A stretch of 64,000 nt of DNA from Sphagnum compactum (taxonomy: Eukaryota; Bryophyta; Sphagnopsida; Sphagnales). The position numbers and the translations under genes were made by a program. Under the pieces are notes generated by a model. The model worked only from the letters and a program-made list of their open reading frames with translations. It searched no databases and was not told where the DNA came from. Below are positions 51,387 through 63,879 of this stretch, piece after piece. The stretch spans positions 1,054,001-1,118,000 of the forward strand of contig OZ234494.1 of NCBI GenBank assembly GCA_965153455.1, in the 5' to 3' direction. Position 1 is the stretch's first letter; each line of letters opens with the position of its first letter.

Positions 51387-54300
51387 CTATGCCAAAGAAG
51401 GCTTTTGGTTAGAAAGTTGTTCATTTGTGACAAACAGACCATGGAAGCCATAAGGAATTCGATGTGGCAACTTGAGAGATGTAACTATTTCAAGAGTTGG
51501 TGAACGTGCATCTAAAACAAGGAGTTTTGATACATTGGCAGTTTCGTCATGGTAATATGTGAGGATGTAGCCATCATCCTCCAAAATAGACGGATCCGTA
51601 CTACGGGGTACAAAATAGGGTTCACTACAATAACAATTTGCTGGGAATTTGTGCCAACCAACAACAGCTTGTCGTGTAACATCATTATTTTGTGAAGCTT
51701 CCAAGTCGAATTTGGCTATTCCTCCATATTTCGGGAATGGTCCTGACAATACTCCATACACATATCTTGTCTTCTTACATTGATACATCTTGTTGAATTG
51801 TCCACCATCAAAGTTGGCATTACTTGCAACCTCTTGTTTATATGCTTTTCCTGTCTTGAGGTTGAGATGAAATGTTGCTAACCGCAATTCAAGTTTGTCC
51901 GATTGTTGAAAAGTGAAATGGATTGGTGATAGTGTAGATCCAACCACAACAATCTCATCACCCTCCTCCCAAGCATTCACATAGTGGAAACATGTGCTAT
52001 CCGGAAGGTCAAACCACTTGATTCTTGCTTCTGTTGTGGCATTCCTTGGCAACACTCCAAACCTAGGGATCTTTTTATCATCAATGCAAACTGGTGATTT
52101 TGCATTGAACATCTCCTGCAAGAAAAATGTGGATTTGAAGACACCATACTATAATATGTCAAAAGTCTTAGATACCCATTCACATGGACGGACTCTATTT
52201 ATATTTACCTCATCTTGGCCTCACATAAAAACATAACAAATGCATTTCCCTGAGAATGGTTGAACTTATGTAAAGGTCATAATTATCTTTAACATGATCA
52301 ATGGAAGAAAAGAAGTCTTGAATCATTTGAAACGTCATATTGTTGCAACTCAAGTGCATGCTTGCATTCTAACTACAACAAAAATTAATTTTATTTGGGG
52401 AGGCCATAAATACCTGCAAGCGCAAGACAATTTGAGTATCTGGAAACACTATGTATTTGCTTGTGATTGCAAAGTCATGTATGAGACATGGTTCCGGAAG
52501 AGTGATGTTCACATTTGCACGTTTTCTCCCATCAACTGAAACTTTGAAGAGTGTTAGGTATGGAGCTTGGAAAAAGTTGACACTGTAACTGAACATCTCC
52601 CCTGTTTTGGGATCAATCTTTGGATGCGCCGTCATGTTGGTAGCTTTGAGTGCTCCTTTAAAATCATATCTACAACCAGAAGGTATGGGAGTCATTGATC
52701 TCTATGTGAACCATGCCCATGTCAGTTGCAAGCACAACATTGCATGTAATAGTCCTCAACCTCTAATGCCACAAGTTAAAATATGTATACTCTATAGATC
52801 AGGTGTGAATAAGATCACCTTATCTACTCCACTTGATATCCTAGGCTTCTTTGAAGGAATAAGGCATCCAAGATTGTTTGACCTAGATTTTCCACACAAT
52901 CATAATTTAATGCCCTTACTCTGTGTTCTATTGTAGTTTTTGACAATTAGTCATACATTTGTGCCAAGAAGATGGATTACTTGGAATTTTATATTTTCCA
53001 ATGTGATTGAGTAACCTGCACCTACATATAATCAATGAATGAAATACCTGCAGATAATGTATGATACATCATTCACAGTCATCAGTTCGGAGACTCAAAC
53101 AATATGGGGGAACTTTTTGTTGATTGTTTTCATAAAGGGAACATCTAGGTCAAATCCTTCACTTTGACTGGCAGGTTAATAGAAGCCCATTCTCCTCAAA
53201 GGGCAAGGCAACCCTGCCTTCAGAATATTTGGCCCCAGGTTTTTTTTTAATCGCATTTTTTGCCATTTTTGGACCTAGATATAAAGGATTTTGAATGGAA
53301 AAAATGGGTGAAATTCGCCAGATGTGTATAATAAGTTCCAGCAGGAAGCCAAATATTAGAAGGATGATTATTTTTCTTTGGCTATATCACAAAATTGGAC
53401 AAAGAAAACACTCTGCCCAATAGTCTAACAACTTAGAAATTTACAGTTAGATTATTGTAGTAACATAAAAGAATCAATCAGACTCTTGTTCAACCAGGGG
53501 GAAAGTGAACAAGCACATCTGAAAGTCAGCTAGGGAATTCCAAGCTCTCCTTGAATTCTATTTGTATAGGTGTTCTAATACGGAAAGGGAATGAAGCAGA
53601 GTTCGTTTGTAAACAAACTCTGAACCAGTGTACTATTTAGTGGTGGAATGTTGCCAGATTTCACCCATGAAATGGATTTGGCAACCATATGGCTTAAATT
53701 TTGATGGTGTTTGCAAAATCATTAAATGGTTTGGAGAGCTGGCCTCCTAGTTCAGCCAAACTCATTGTGTACTATCGCCCCCAGAGTCCAGACAGGAGTG
53801 TCAATTTAGACACAATCATAGAAACTTAGAAACTTCCATTGGACACCATTGTGAGGTTAATGACAATAGTCTTTGAGAATAGAGGAAGTTTAGAGCTGAA
53901 CCGGAGATTTTCAAAGTGCTCTGGTGGGTGCTAAACCAGCTATTACATGCAAGTCTGGAATCCCAACAGCTAAGGGAAAGGTCCCAGGAGGCTTAAGGAC
54001 CAGAGTGCAAGACACCAAACAAAAGCCTTTAAGGACTCGAGAGTGCAAGAGAGCAAACAAGAGACTTCAGTACTCAGGAGAGCAAGACACCAAACAAGAG
54101 CCTTAAGGAAGTCTAGAGAGTGCAACAGACTCAACGCGAGACTTAAGGACTCCAGAGTGCAAGAGAGGAAACAAGCTGTGCACCAGCGAAGTCTCGGGAC
54201 AAACTAGATCACGGGGTTTTGTTGGGAAGAACTCAGAACCTACCTTCCAATGGTGCGGAGGTCTCCATCGTCTGTGATATGAACGGCATAAGGTTGATCA

Positions 54301-55955
54301 TCCTCCGACATTGCCAGCAATTTTCCATTGAAGAACGCCAAGCCTGCATTGGCAGTCCCGGTACCACCAGCAGGGTCAAGCACACCTAACGTAGCTCGAA
54401 GACCAAACAGTGCTAAGCGTGCCAACCCAATCAACCCGTGTATCTCCCCCATCATCTTCGGAAACAAAGGCCTTCCTGCCTTCTCCTCTTGTATAAACCT
54501 AGTGCAGTTCAAGTTCACACCAAGTACAACACATGATTGCAATAAGTCCTTGTGAGCTTCATCATTTCTGGAGCTTCATTTAACTAGAACAATCGGGTAG
54601 AGTACATCCTGTTTCTATGGGACCCTAATCGTCTCTTTCCACTAGGCTGCTTACGGCACACTGCGTGTAACTGTGATCACAGCAGCCTAATGGAAGGCCA
54701 TGACATAGGGTCTTGTTTCTTACTGCACTCACAGTCACTTTCCAACTCTGATGAAAATAAGTAATTAATCATGTTAGGAACTCTGGAAATGCATGTTCTA
54801 ATGGAAAGCCCTTGATATAGCGATTTGGTGGAGGGTTAGTCGTTTTCCATTGGAGACCTGCAAATTGTGATGAAAATATGTAATTAATCATGTTAGGAAC
54901 TCTTGAAACACATGTTCTGATGGGAAGCCACTAACATAGGGTCTTGTTTCTTGCTGCATGGACAGTGGCTTTACATTGGAGAGCTGCAACAGTAACGAAA
55001 ATATGCAATTAATCATGTTAGATACTCTGGAAACATGTTCTCTTGAAGGAATACACAGATGTCATCGTATGGTGAGTCACTGTTTCACTCCTAGGTCTCA
55101 GCGCTCCTGAAATTGACCGGTAGAGCTGTGAGATGACTGTGAGCACACCTAATGGATCACAGCAGCCTAATGGAAAGATGTCCTTCGTGCGTACCTGTTG
55201 GTGCGAATGTAGCGGCAGCAATAGGTGGCTTTGCCGTCGCGGAACTTGACAATGTGCAGCATACCGTCGCCATCGAAGTAATGGTAACCAAAGCCCGGCT
55301 CATGGCGAGGATTGGCATCATTTCTCAAATACACCCCGCCATTCAAGCAGCTGGGGATAGTCCCGGACTCAATCTCCACGTTCTCGTCCGGAGGGCATTC
55401 ACGATCAACAGGTGCGAAATTTCCAACCGTGAACATCTCTGGGGCAGATGGGTTTATCAGAGGTGATACCGTTGTCGATCGGCCTACTTCTATCCAAGTC
55501 GCTAGTAATGTCTCAGCCGTGTTCAAAACTGCTTTCTCGATTAAATTACCGCCAGCTACTGATGATGCTGCTGCTGAGATCCGAGGTCCCACTTCCGCGA
55601 TCTGAGCTCGAACTTCTCTTCTTGTTGTTACAGCAGCGTCTCTGCGCGCCGAGTTCGAGTCATCAAAAGATGTCAACTGCAACTCCCTAACTACACGATT
55701 GCTACGAGTAATTCCAACTTGAATATGCTTCAATTGCGCATTCATGAAAACTGCATGAGATGGGTTATAAGTACTCATGCTCCGTTTCCAGATGAATGCA
55801 GGTGTAGGCAGCGAGCTAGTCGGTGATCTCCAATTACAAATTGCAGTATATGATATTGTTCTCTCCCGGGCTGCACCAGCTGCAGAATACTGACTCGGCA
55901 TGGCAATTGCAGGACTAGTACTCGGAAACAACATAGTACTCACGTGCAACGCCAT
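51387..55955 (-). CDS. Carotenoid cleavage dioxygenase, NCED/CCD4-like
   Basis: Four exons: 55955-55195, 54498-54244, 52669-52414 and 52115-51387, giving 666 residues. Family enzymes use Fe(II) and O2 to split carotenoids or epoxy-carotenoids, producing apocarotenoids such as the abscisic-acid precursor. All four iron-binding histidines are visible: His354 ([10 protein letters not shown]), His403 ([13 protein letters not shown]), His468 ([14 protein letters not shown]) and His649 ([11 protein letters not shown]). Other hallmarks are [14 protein letters not shown] and [13 protein letters not shown]. The first roughly 75 residues, rich in Ser/Thr/Ala with few acids, fit a plastid transit peptide. 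The frame extends upstream to a TTG at 55964; ATG 55955 was chosen. Homology fits NCED or CCD4 better than CCD1, CCD7 or CCD8, but the exact clade and substrate need a tree. Introns 1 and 2 are long and repeat-bearing. Confidence 0.93.
53920..54180. repeat. Imperfect minisatellite in intron 2 of the dioxygenase gene
   Basis: About five copies of a 35-45-bp unit made of AGGACTCNAGAGTGCAAGA, then GCAAACAAGAG and a CCTTAAGG-like join. The unit varies between copies by substitutions and small indels. It lies directly before the donor of the 54.4-kb exon (on its downstream side). Confidence 0.75.
54640..55060. repeat. Tandem repeat of about 120 bp in intron 1 of the dioxygenase gene
   Basis: Three clear copies contain TAATTAATCATGTTAGGAAC or a close variant (54762, 54881, 55007), then TGGAAAC..CATGTTCT and ATGGGAAGCC..CATAGGGTCTTG. 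A further fragment, CACAGCAGCCTAATGGAA, occurs at both 54678 and 55158. Confidence 0.8.
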
Positions 55956-56830
55956 GATGGTCAATATCTTTACTACTACTGCTAAGGACGTCTCCTGAAG
56001 AATCTACAAGCTAGCTCTCTCTCCCCAGTCCCTCAACCTCAGCTGAATTTTTTTGCAACAGCTAGCTTCACTACATGAGCTTTCAGACTCAAATTATCTC
56101 AGGCTCTAAAGATCTACTGCAACAGGACCCCACATCATCTTCTCATTCTTCTTTACAAACGAACTTTGGAATCCACAATGTCAGTCATATAGTTATGATC
56201 ACCTATTCCAAAGAAACACAAATCCTAATCCTTCACATCGCAACAACAACAACAACTTCTATTATCAAATTATCCACCAAAGATCCTTGACTGGTCATAA
56301 GCTTGCCCAAAAAAATTTATGAAAATTCTGTAACCCTCCAACCACTTTGAAAACGAAGGGATCAACAAAGAAGCGCTACAAAAATGCCAGAAAGGACAGA
56401 TTAGGTACATTGGGAAAGCAAAGAGCCTGCATAGGCCTGTGATTTACATGATTCTGTTGATTTATGGAACTGCAGATCATATCCTTCCCCTCCAATCCTG
56501 GGACTTCATTTGCATGCAGGTACACTTTTTCCCTCTAAAAGCTCCAAGTTGTCAAGAGGCCGCAGGGGTCACTTACATGCCATGGGGTCGGTCACTTTTA
56601 CATTTCAATGAAAATGAGGGAAAAACAATTACCTCAGTTCAAGCTGAGGGATTTTGTTTGATGGTTTTACTTTTGGAAGTAAATTTATAAAACGTTTAAG
56701 AAATAAACCAGGCTCGCCAACACAAATATTTGGAATGATTATAAATTTTGAAAAAATCGAATATCTATTAAATATATTTTCATTATTGATTAGTTATCAT
56801 ATTTTATCTTATTCATAAATAAAATAAGTA
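55956..56830. other. Upstream side of the dioxygenase gene
   Basis: Leader and promoter of the dioxygenase should lie here. It contains CTCTCTCTCCCC text near 56015 and a (CAA)n run near 56238. No abscisic-acid-response or other element can be named with confidence, and no other gene is seen. Confidence 0.4.
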
Positions 56831-57135
56831 AGTACCAGGGGTGTGGCCTTGCCATTTACATTAAAAAGTGTCTTAAGGCAAACGAAGAATTATGGACACT
56901 CAAATATTTCACCAGACAAGAATATAATCTTCAAAAAATCCTCTAAAAGAAACCAAAATCCTTCAAGATATTTTAACTCTATAACAACTTGCAATACAAG
57001 CCAAAATATAATCTTTCAAAGATCCTCTCATACAAATAGACCTATTACCTAAGGGCCAAAATCCATTAAGCTCCTATAATCTATAATGAATCTAAACACA
57101 ATATTCTTGCGTTGGTAGGCAAGGCCAATAAACAA
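56830..57135 (-). repeat. Dispersed repeat, copy 2 (inverted relative to 7.8 kb)
   Basis: The reverse complement matches 7819-8160. Shared words include TTGCCATTTACATTAAAAA, CCTCTAAAAGAAACCAAAA and TTGGTAGGCAAGGCCAA. The two copies are about 49 kb apart and in opposite orientation. This copy is not beside a Helitron-like end. Confidence 0.75.
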
Positions 57136-57271
57136 CAAGAGACATTTATCTCATCTTTAGTTCAGAACTACGGTAGTTCCCAAAAAGTACCCATCTCAGC
57201 CTCTGATTCCACTTGCATACGACAACTTTCCACTTGAAGTCCAAGCTGCTGGAATCTGCTACCTCCCCTTG

Positions 57272-57710
57272 CAATTGGGATAACAACTTGGCCACCTTTA
57301 GCCTGGGATTTATAAATAGCTTCTGCCACAAATAGGAAGCCATCTCTCCAACTGCATGAAAGGTTGAGAGCAATTGGATAACAACTTGGCCACCTTTAGC
57401 CTGGGATTTATAAACAGCTTCTGCCTCCAACCGCATGAAAGGTTGAGAGCAATTGGGATAACAACTTGGCCACCTTTAGCCTGGGATTTATAAACAGCAT
57501 CTGCCTCCAACCGCATGAACGGTTGAGAGCAATTGGGATAACAACTTGGCCACCTTTAGCCTGGGATTTATAAACAGCATCTGCCTCCAACCGCATGAAA
57601 GGTTGAGAGCAATTGGGATAACAACTTGGCCACCTTTAGCCTGGGATTTATAAACAGCTTCCACAAATAGGAAGCAATCTCTCCAACGCATGAAAGGTTG
57701 AGAATTGACG
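57272..57710. repeat. Tandem repeat with an 80-bp unit, five copies
   Basis: The block CAATTGGGATAACAACTTGG begins at 57272, 57371, 57450, 57530 and 57610 (the second lacks one G). It is followed by CCACCTTTAGCCTGGGATTT, ATAAACAGC and CCTCCAACCGCATGAA. The three right copies are almost identical, so the array is young. Minus-strand frames across it are a by-product: an 80-bp unit shifts frame every copy. Confidence 0.92.
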
Positions 57711-60330
57711 TTTTCAGCATCTATCTTTGCACAAGGTAAGGGACTTCTAAAGTTCTCTCCCCTTTTGTATATCCCCTTCTTCTGATTGGAGCCTTCATTA
57801 ATAAAGTACACTCCATCCATGTGATAGGTCAGGTTTCATGCAAATTACTTTTTTCCCTCCAAATTGGGACAACTACATGGCCCCCCCCCACCTTAATCTG
57901 TGCCCAATGAGTAAGGGAGTCATAAGATTCTCTCATTTTATGCATCCCCTTCTCCCCATCCGAGCCTTCATTAATAAAGTTTAGCAAGCTTACTGCACTA
58001 ATAGACTTTAAGACAATGTTGTGTCAATTTCTTAGGAATATAGTACATTCCATCCATGCAATAGGTTAGTTGTAGCGAAAATTTCATTTTCATTGTCAGA
58101 AGATTGTGTACTTCTAGAGACTTCCAAAACTTTGTTGAATCAATTTCTTAACAGTAGAGTGCACTCCGTCCATGTGATAGGTCAGTTATAGTGTTAAAGT
58201 TTTTTTTTGGGTTGGCAGCAGACATTTTACTTATAGCTCAAGCAGGTCTTGCAACTAAACTTGTGTGACAAGTTAAGTGCAACACAATCCTCAATATAAG
58301 TTTGGGCATGCTTGTTACAGATGTTGCCAATAAAATATTTTGGTAAGTCTCAGGTAAGACTTTACATGACATTATTGATGTGCATAGTACAACAATTTTC
58401 ACATTTGATCCATCATTTGTCACCATCTATCTGGGCTTACATTCTCATCTATTGTCTTTATGGAATTTCAACTTTTTTGAACAATTTTCTAGAACAACTT
58501 TCTGGAGCAATCTTTGTTAGATTTTCCATGGTTCCCTTTTGGAGGCTTAGAGCATAGGGTCAGCAAAAAATGGGTTTCATTGGCTGTTCAGACTAATTGG
58601 TTATTGAAACCCTTCAGTACTAAGCTCAATTTCAGTGAATCCCAAAATTAGTGCATGCCTGAGGCAGAGCTGAGCGGCACTTCCAACTGGCTTTTATGCT
58701 CTGAATTTGGTTTCTCTACTACTTTAGTAACCTTCTCTAAGCTAAACTTTCAATTGGGTTTTTTCAATGTTCCAAAAATGTTAGTGGCCTACAAGAAGAC
58801 AAAAAGAAAAGCTCCAGAGAAGTGGCATGGGAGTTTTGTAGACTGTTTTGAAGCTTTTTGAGATTTTGAGACTTTTGTGGAACTTAGTAACTGTTTTGGA
58901 GTTGAACATATCGTTTGCAGGGCCCAAACTATATCTCACTTAATCTTAGTTATAACCAGTAGAAAAAAGGGGGCAAGCGCCATAGCTGAAGAATGTACAT
59001 GGGCCCATGAAAAAGTGGCCGTGATAGTTCAATTTGCTGCATGGAATTGAAACCAATGTTGTGGGTATCTAAGGCCCACTTTAGACAAGGGTCTAGGGTC
59101 CAATTTCCTAGGAACCAATTTGGACTGATTTGAAGCAAATTGAATCCTTGAGTTGGACTGTACCTTTGTCCCTAGCCTAATTCTTGATTCTCCACATGAG
59201 GAGCTCTCCTGTCGCACTGTTTTTGTGTCTAAACCAATTGATTTTCCCTCCAAAACAGCTGCCATGTAGGTTTAGCCTCAATTTGCCACTTTTTGGTCTT
59301 GGACCCTTCTCTAAAGGCCTTGGGACCAACTTACAGCTTTTGACAATAAGATTGCTTGAATTCATCGGTCCCTGGACCTTGGTCCCTTGTCTAAAGTCGC
59401 CCTCAAAATCAACTACAGAACTTTTAAACTGATTTTTCCTCAAAACCCCAGAATTGCTGATTCTTTGATTATGAAAGTTTTCAATCACCAGAACTGCTGG
59501 TTATTAAAAATATCAGATAACTACACAACACTGATTGAAACCAGGCGAAAAGAAATGAATGCAGTCAGTACAAAAGTGCTGCTGCGATTTTTTCCTCCAG
59601 TCTGCCCATTTTCTCAAGTGGCACACAGGCATGTTTTGTACTCGTAACCTCATATAATACGGCATGTTTTGCACTTGTAACCTCACATAACATGCCAAGT
59701 AATATGTTACATACCCCTTTATACCCCTCATGTGTTCAACCAGGACCCCATAGGTAATTGTCTTTTATTGAGCTGTGCCTTTAATAAAGGACTGCACATT
59801 CACCTGGTGGAATACCTTAATGGTATAACTTGCATGTACCTTGTGGACAGACATAGGTTATCTTTAGGAAACCTGACCAGGGTTTTTTGTATAAAATATA
59901 AAATGTGCACAAGTGGCAATAGGACATCCCTCTAATATGCCTTACTGGCTTCTTTTGACAGAGGATTATGTGCTTCTTGATCATTTGTTGAGTCAGTTTT
60001 TGGTACACATGGATCTTTCAAAAGAGTCCAAAGTGGCTATTCATGTTTTTTAGAAATAAGTTCACGTGGCACCCACAAAAAATTTCAAGTAAGTCTCATT
60101 GGCACCCCACCCAGAAAACCACCGGAGAATGTGGCTCCATTATTGAAAAGGAAGGAGAAACAAAGACAAAAAGTGACATTGATGCATCAAAGTTCAAAAT
60201 TTCAAACTTACAAACTAACACAAATATTTCGAAGGGGAGTTGAACCCCACTCTAATATCCAATGTAAACTCAAAGTTTCATCCATCACACCCAAATGTCA
60301 ATAAATCTCATAATCTCATAGGGAACCAAA
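57711..60330. other. Gene-poor stretch
   Basis: Contains repeated phrases such as CTCCATCCATGTGATAGGTC (57810, 58160, similar at 58050) and AATAAAGT beside them, suggesting an old repeat of about 170 bp. Another set of similar phrases around TTGGGACC/GGACCAAG occurs at 59080-59400. No gene is recognised. Confidence 0.4.
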
Positions 60331-60335
60331 CAGAA

Positions 60336-61600
60336 TCACAATTCATTGGACTTGTCCACATCATGAAAACACGAACACTTGAGGCTGGGGTTGTGAGAAG
60401 AATAGAACTTGTTAAGTGGTAGCACCAAGCATGGTAATAACCTCTTAATAAAAGAAGGTATATTGAATATAAAACTCTTGTGCAAACATGCAAAGAGTTG
60501 CGTCCAAATTGAACCTATTCGGTTGTGCATTTTAACTTTCATGAATGCAAGTGTGTGGAGAAAGTCCATTCATCTTCTATAAATCTAAGCATTGACATCA
60601 TTACAATTTCAACTAACTTAAAATATTCACTTAGTTGTTGAATGATCAAGTCATTATTGTTGATTGTGACCCACAACTTAGTCATTATATTAATATCAAA
60701 TGGTTCAACCATGGCCTTTGGTACATGCATCTTCATGAACTTAAAGAAGCACATTTGCAAATTCAAGAGGTTGGCATTCAAAGGTTTAACAACTTGTAAC
60801 ACCAGGGGTTTCACCTTCTTTGCTTCACAATAATTTTTCTTTATGATAATGAAATGTAAAGAGAAAAAAATCAACATCAAGTTACATCCAAAATTGTGGA
60901 TACATAATGTTGAAGACATTTATCAACTCAAAATCTAGAAATTGTTAATCCAATTTATTGATGAACATTTAGTTACAACAAAACATTGACCTTTCACATG
61001 CATGATGGATGTCTCAAAAGCATACTTTCACATAGGCTCATTAGCCCCTACAAGTGGATTGTGACCAACCATACATAAACAATTGTTTCCACACCATTGT
61101 CAGGTTAGTAACCCAATCTTAGGTGATTGTGGCGGAATTGTTTTCCACCACATCTTAAAACACTTGGATTTAATGCTAGTAGGTAGTTGTTGGATCAGAC
61201 AACATAAGGAGATGTATGTGGCAAATCTTTACAGCTATTACAAAGTCACAAATGAAGACCTCCCTCCTTGGCTGAAAGCACAATTAGGTGGACTATTTGG
61301 AGTGTCATAACAAAATCTCAAACATGAACCACCTAACCATGCTTTTACCCCCCCTTACGCAACTTGATCAAAACATTGATTGCTTTTAATAATGGTAGCA
61401 AACAAAACAAGCCTAGCAATGTGTGAAGATCACAAAAAAGGTCTAGATTCAACCTTGCTTGAACAACAAATACATTATCATAATCAATGTCTTATACTTT
61501 GCCATCACACATTTCAAAGGCTTCAACATGTTTATCCACTAAGTCTTCACATTTTGCCAAATTTTTGGGCCCTTATATCCATGATCTCAACAAGTTTAGT
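60336..61600 (-). pseudogene. hAT-like transposase remnant
   Basis: On the minus strand the pieces, in order, resemble the C-terminal half of plant hAT-derived proteins: DLHTLLGLFCLLPLLKAI (about 61.4 kb), VFICDFVIAVKIC (about 61.25 kb), KPLNANLLNLQMCFFKFMK and LVEIVMMSMLRFIEDEWTF (60.6-60.8 kb), then FMKVKMHNRIGSIW (60.5 kb) in a different frame. The last two correspond to the hAT dimerisation region. Stops and frameshifts separate the pieces, so no active enzyme is made. Terminal inverted repeats were not found. Confidence 0.5.
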
Positions 61601-62760
61601 GAATTCCAAATGTTGTTTAAGAAAGCTGAAAAAATAAAAATACAATGACTTCAACAAATTCCAACTTAACCACCATACCCAAATTTGAATAACAAGATTC
61701 ATGTAATATTACAATTTCCAATTTTCTTTGAAAAAACATGTGGGGAGACGTGGGGAGTCCCAATTTTTGGGGTGTTTGGTATGGACATAGTAAGCCAGTT
61801 GCCAAAATAAAAGGAAAATATAATAAAACTTTATGAATCATTCCTTTAATCAAAAAAGAAGAAAATCAATTTGCAAGAAATTGTGCTACCAGAAACAAAC
61901 CACACAAGGTATTTACAAAGGTATAGTCAAAAGACAAGATCTTAAGTGAAAATATATGATTCTTAATCATATGCCTAAACTTTAATCAAAACTGAATTAA
62001 GGATAAACTTTTCAACACTTGCCCTTAAACACTACGTTCATATCCTAAATTAGAAATCATCAATATAATCAATTATCCCTTCATCATATCTTAAGTTTTT
62101 AACTAAATCAACTATTACTTATGCTTGTATCCCTTTCAGGGAGTTCTTCAACCTAGACTCCATCTTCCTTTTGTAAAAAAAACACATCAATTGCACTTTT
62201 ATATTTCACATGTTTTATTTTTAGAAACTTTTAGACCTAGGCAGTCAACAAACATTTGCATGTAGCGTACTAGGAGCCGTCCGTGTCGTGCCATGCCGCA
62301 TACTTTGCTGACTTTTGCTACCGTCGTGATGTCGTTATCTGCTGTCATCTACTCAAGCAGACGGGCATCGCTGGTAAAGACAACTCAGCTAGTTAGAGTC
62401 TTCCACGGTACCCACACCTAGGGATTCCCTCTCGCAATTTCTGGCAAATAGATGGATGATGCCCCGACAAAAAAATTGGCTCCTGTCATACACACTTTAC
62501 TCCTGTAATGGACACTAACAGGCATAATCTTGGCCTGTTAGTGTCCATTACACGGCCAAAGCGTTTATAATAAGACACACAATTTTTGTGTTTCGGCACC
62601 ACCAAGATGTGCCCCAGCTGGGCAGTCAGGGAAATTTTTTTGTAGAGGATAGGTTTCTACTGTCTGCAATAAGCACCCATTGCTGATGTACTGTCCTCAG
62701 AAGAAGTTCCTGCCGGCTTGCTCACATCTGTCCAGTGTACTGTTGGAGTCTGAGAATTTG
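61601..62760. other. Spacer between transposon remnants
   Basis: No coding region is recognised. A palindromic pair near 62500-62560 (CTCCTGTAATGGACACTAACAGG and its inverted partner around CCTGTTAGTGTCCATTAC) forms a strong potential hairpin and may be a transposon terminus. Confidence 0.4.
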
Positions 62761-63870
62761 CATTATCTTTTCTTTGCAAATAACTCATTAGTTTTTAGGA
62801 CTTCAAATAGAACCTTCAAGTGCTCCATCTGTTCTTCTTTGGACTTGGAATATATTAATATATCATCCAAAAACATAAACACAAATTTACCTAGGTATTC
62901 TTGAAACAAGGAGTTCATAAGACTCATAAAGGTGGTTGGGGCATTTGTGAGCCCAAATGGCAATACAATAAACTCATAATGCCCATTATTGGTTCTAAAG
63001 GTTGTTTTTGGTATATCTTGTTCTTTCACACAAATCTAGTGTAGCCACTTTTCAAATCTATTTTGGAAAATATTTTAACACCATAAAAATGATTGAGGAG
63101 ATCATCTATCCTTAGTAAGGGATATTTATTTTTGATTGTGACCTCATTTAAACCTTTGTAATTCACACAAAGTCTAAGGGTGCCATTTTTATTTTAACAA
63201 AATGTACCTAGGCACCCCAAGGGGATTTACTACATCACAAACTTCATGGGCCACGATTTGATAATAATAGTCATGTGAAATTTTTTTCATAGGTTCATAT
63301 GGGATAAACATGAATGTCATTCATCTACATGTATCGTTTGAACATTGATGTCATGCACATCGTTTAGACACAAATGTCATATGCCTATTTGTATTGTTTA
63401 GTCACAAATGTTATATGTCTATTCATGTTGTTTAAACACAAAAGTTGTGCACACGACTTCTATGTTTAAATAATGCACAACATTCATGTTTAAACAATAC
63501 AAACCTATGAACCTTGTAAATTTGTGATGCAGGTTTTATGTACCTTTTTTCCAAAATGTCACTTAATTGTTTTTCCATTTCTTTATTTTTCATAAAACAA
63601 TGACGATAGGGAGTTTAATAATTGGTTTTGCATTACGGTCTAGGTCAATGGCATGACCCACCTCCTTAGTTGGTGCATCTTTGGTAAGTCTCTTTGAAAG
63701 ACATCAAAATATTCTTCTAACAAACTATCCAACAAACCATTCAAATCATTTCGTATCCCACAACCCTTGACTAGCTCATACATGTATATGGAAAACAATT
63801 CTACATTTCCATTGTAAAATTTTGAAAAGTGAGTTGCTAAAAGTAAGGCCTGCACAAGTTGGTGCATTAT
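62760..63870 (-). pseudogene. Ty3/gypsy retrotransposon polymerase fragment
   Basis: An 88-codon frame at 62763-63029 contains FRTNNGHYEFIVLPFGLTNA and the reverse-transcriptase active site FLDDILIYSKS. Upstream on the same strand the earlier part of the domain continues to about 63230 with stops. Farther upstream (63640-63867) is the protease-RT linker text LLEEYFDVFQRDLPK. A segment at about 63230-63530, rich in TGTTTAAACA and CAAATGTCAT repeats, interrupts the two. No LTRs, integrase or intact frame are seen. Confidence 0.8.
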
Positions 63871-63879
63871 TCTTACACA

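Noticed and set aside
57146-57820. Several overlapping minus-strand frames of 60-110 codons
   Set aside because: They run through the 80-bp tandem array; the unit is not a multiple of three and the frames only exist because of repetition.
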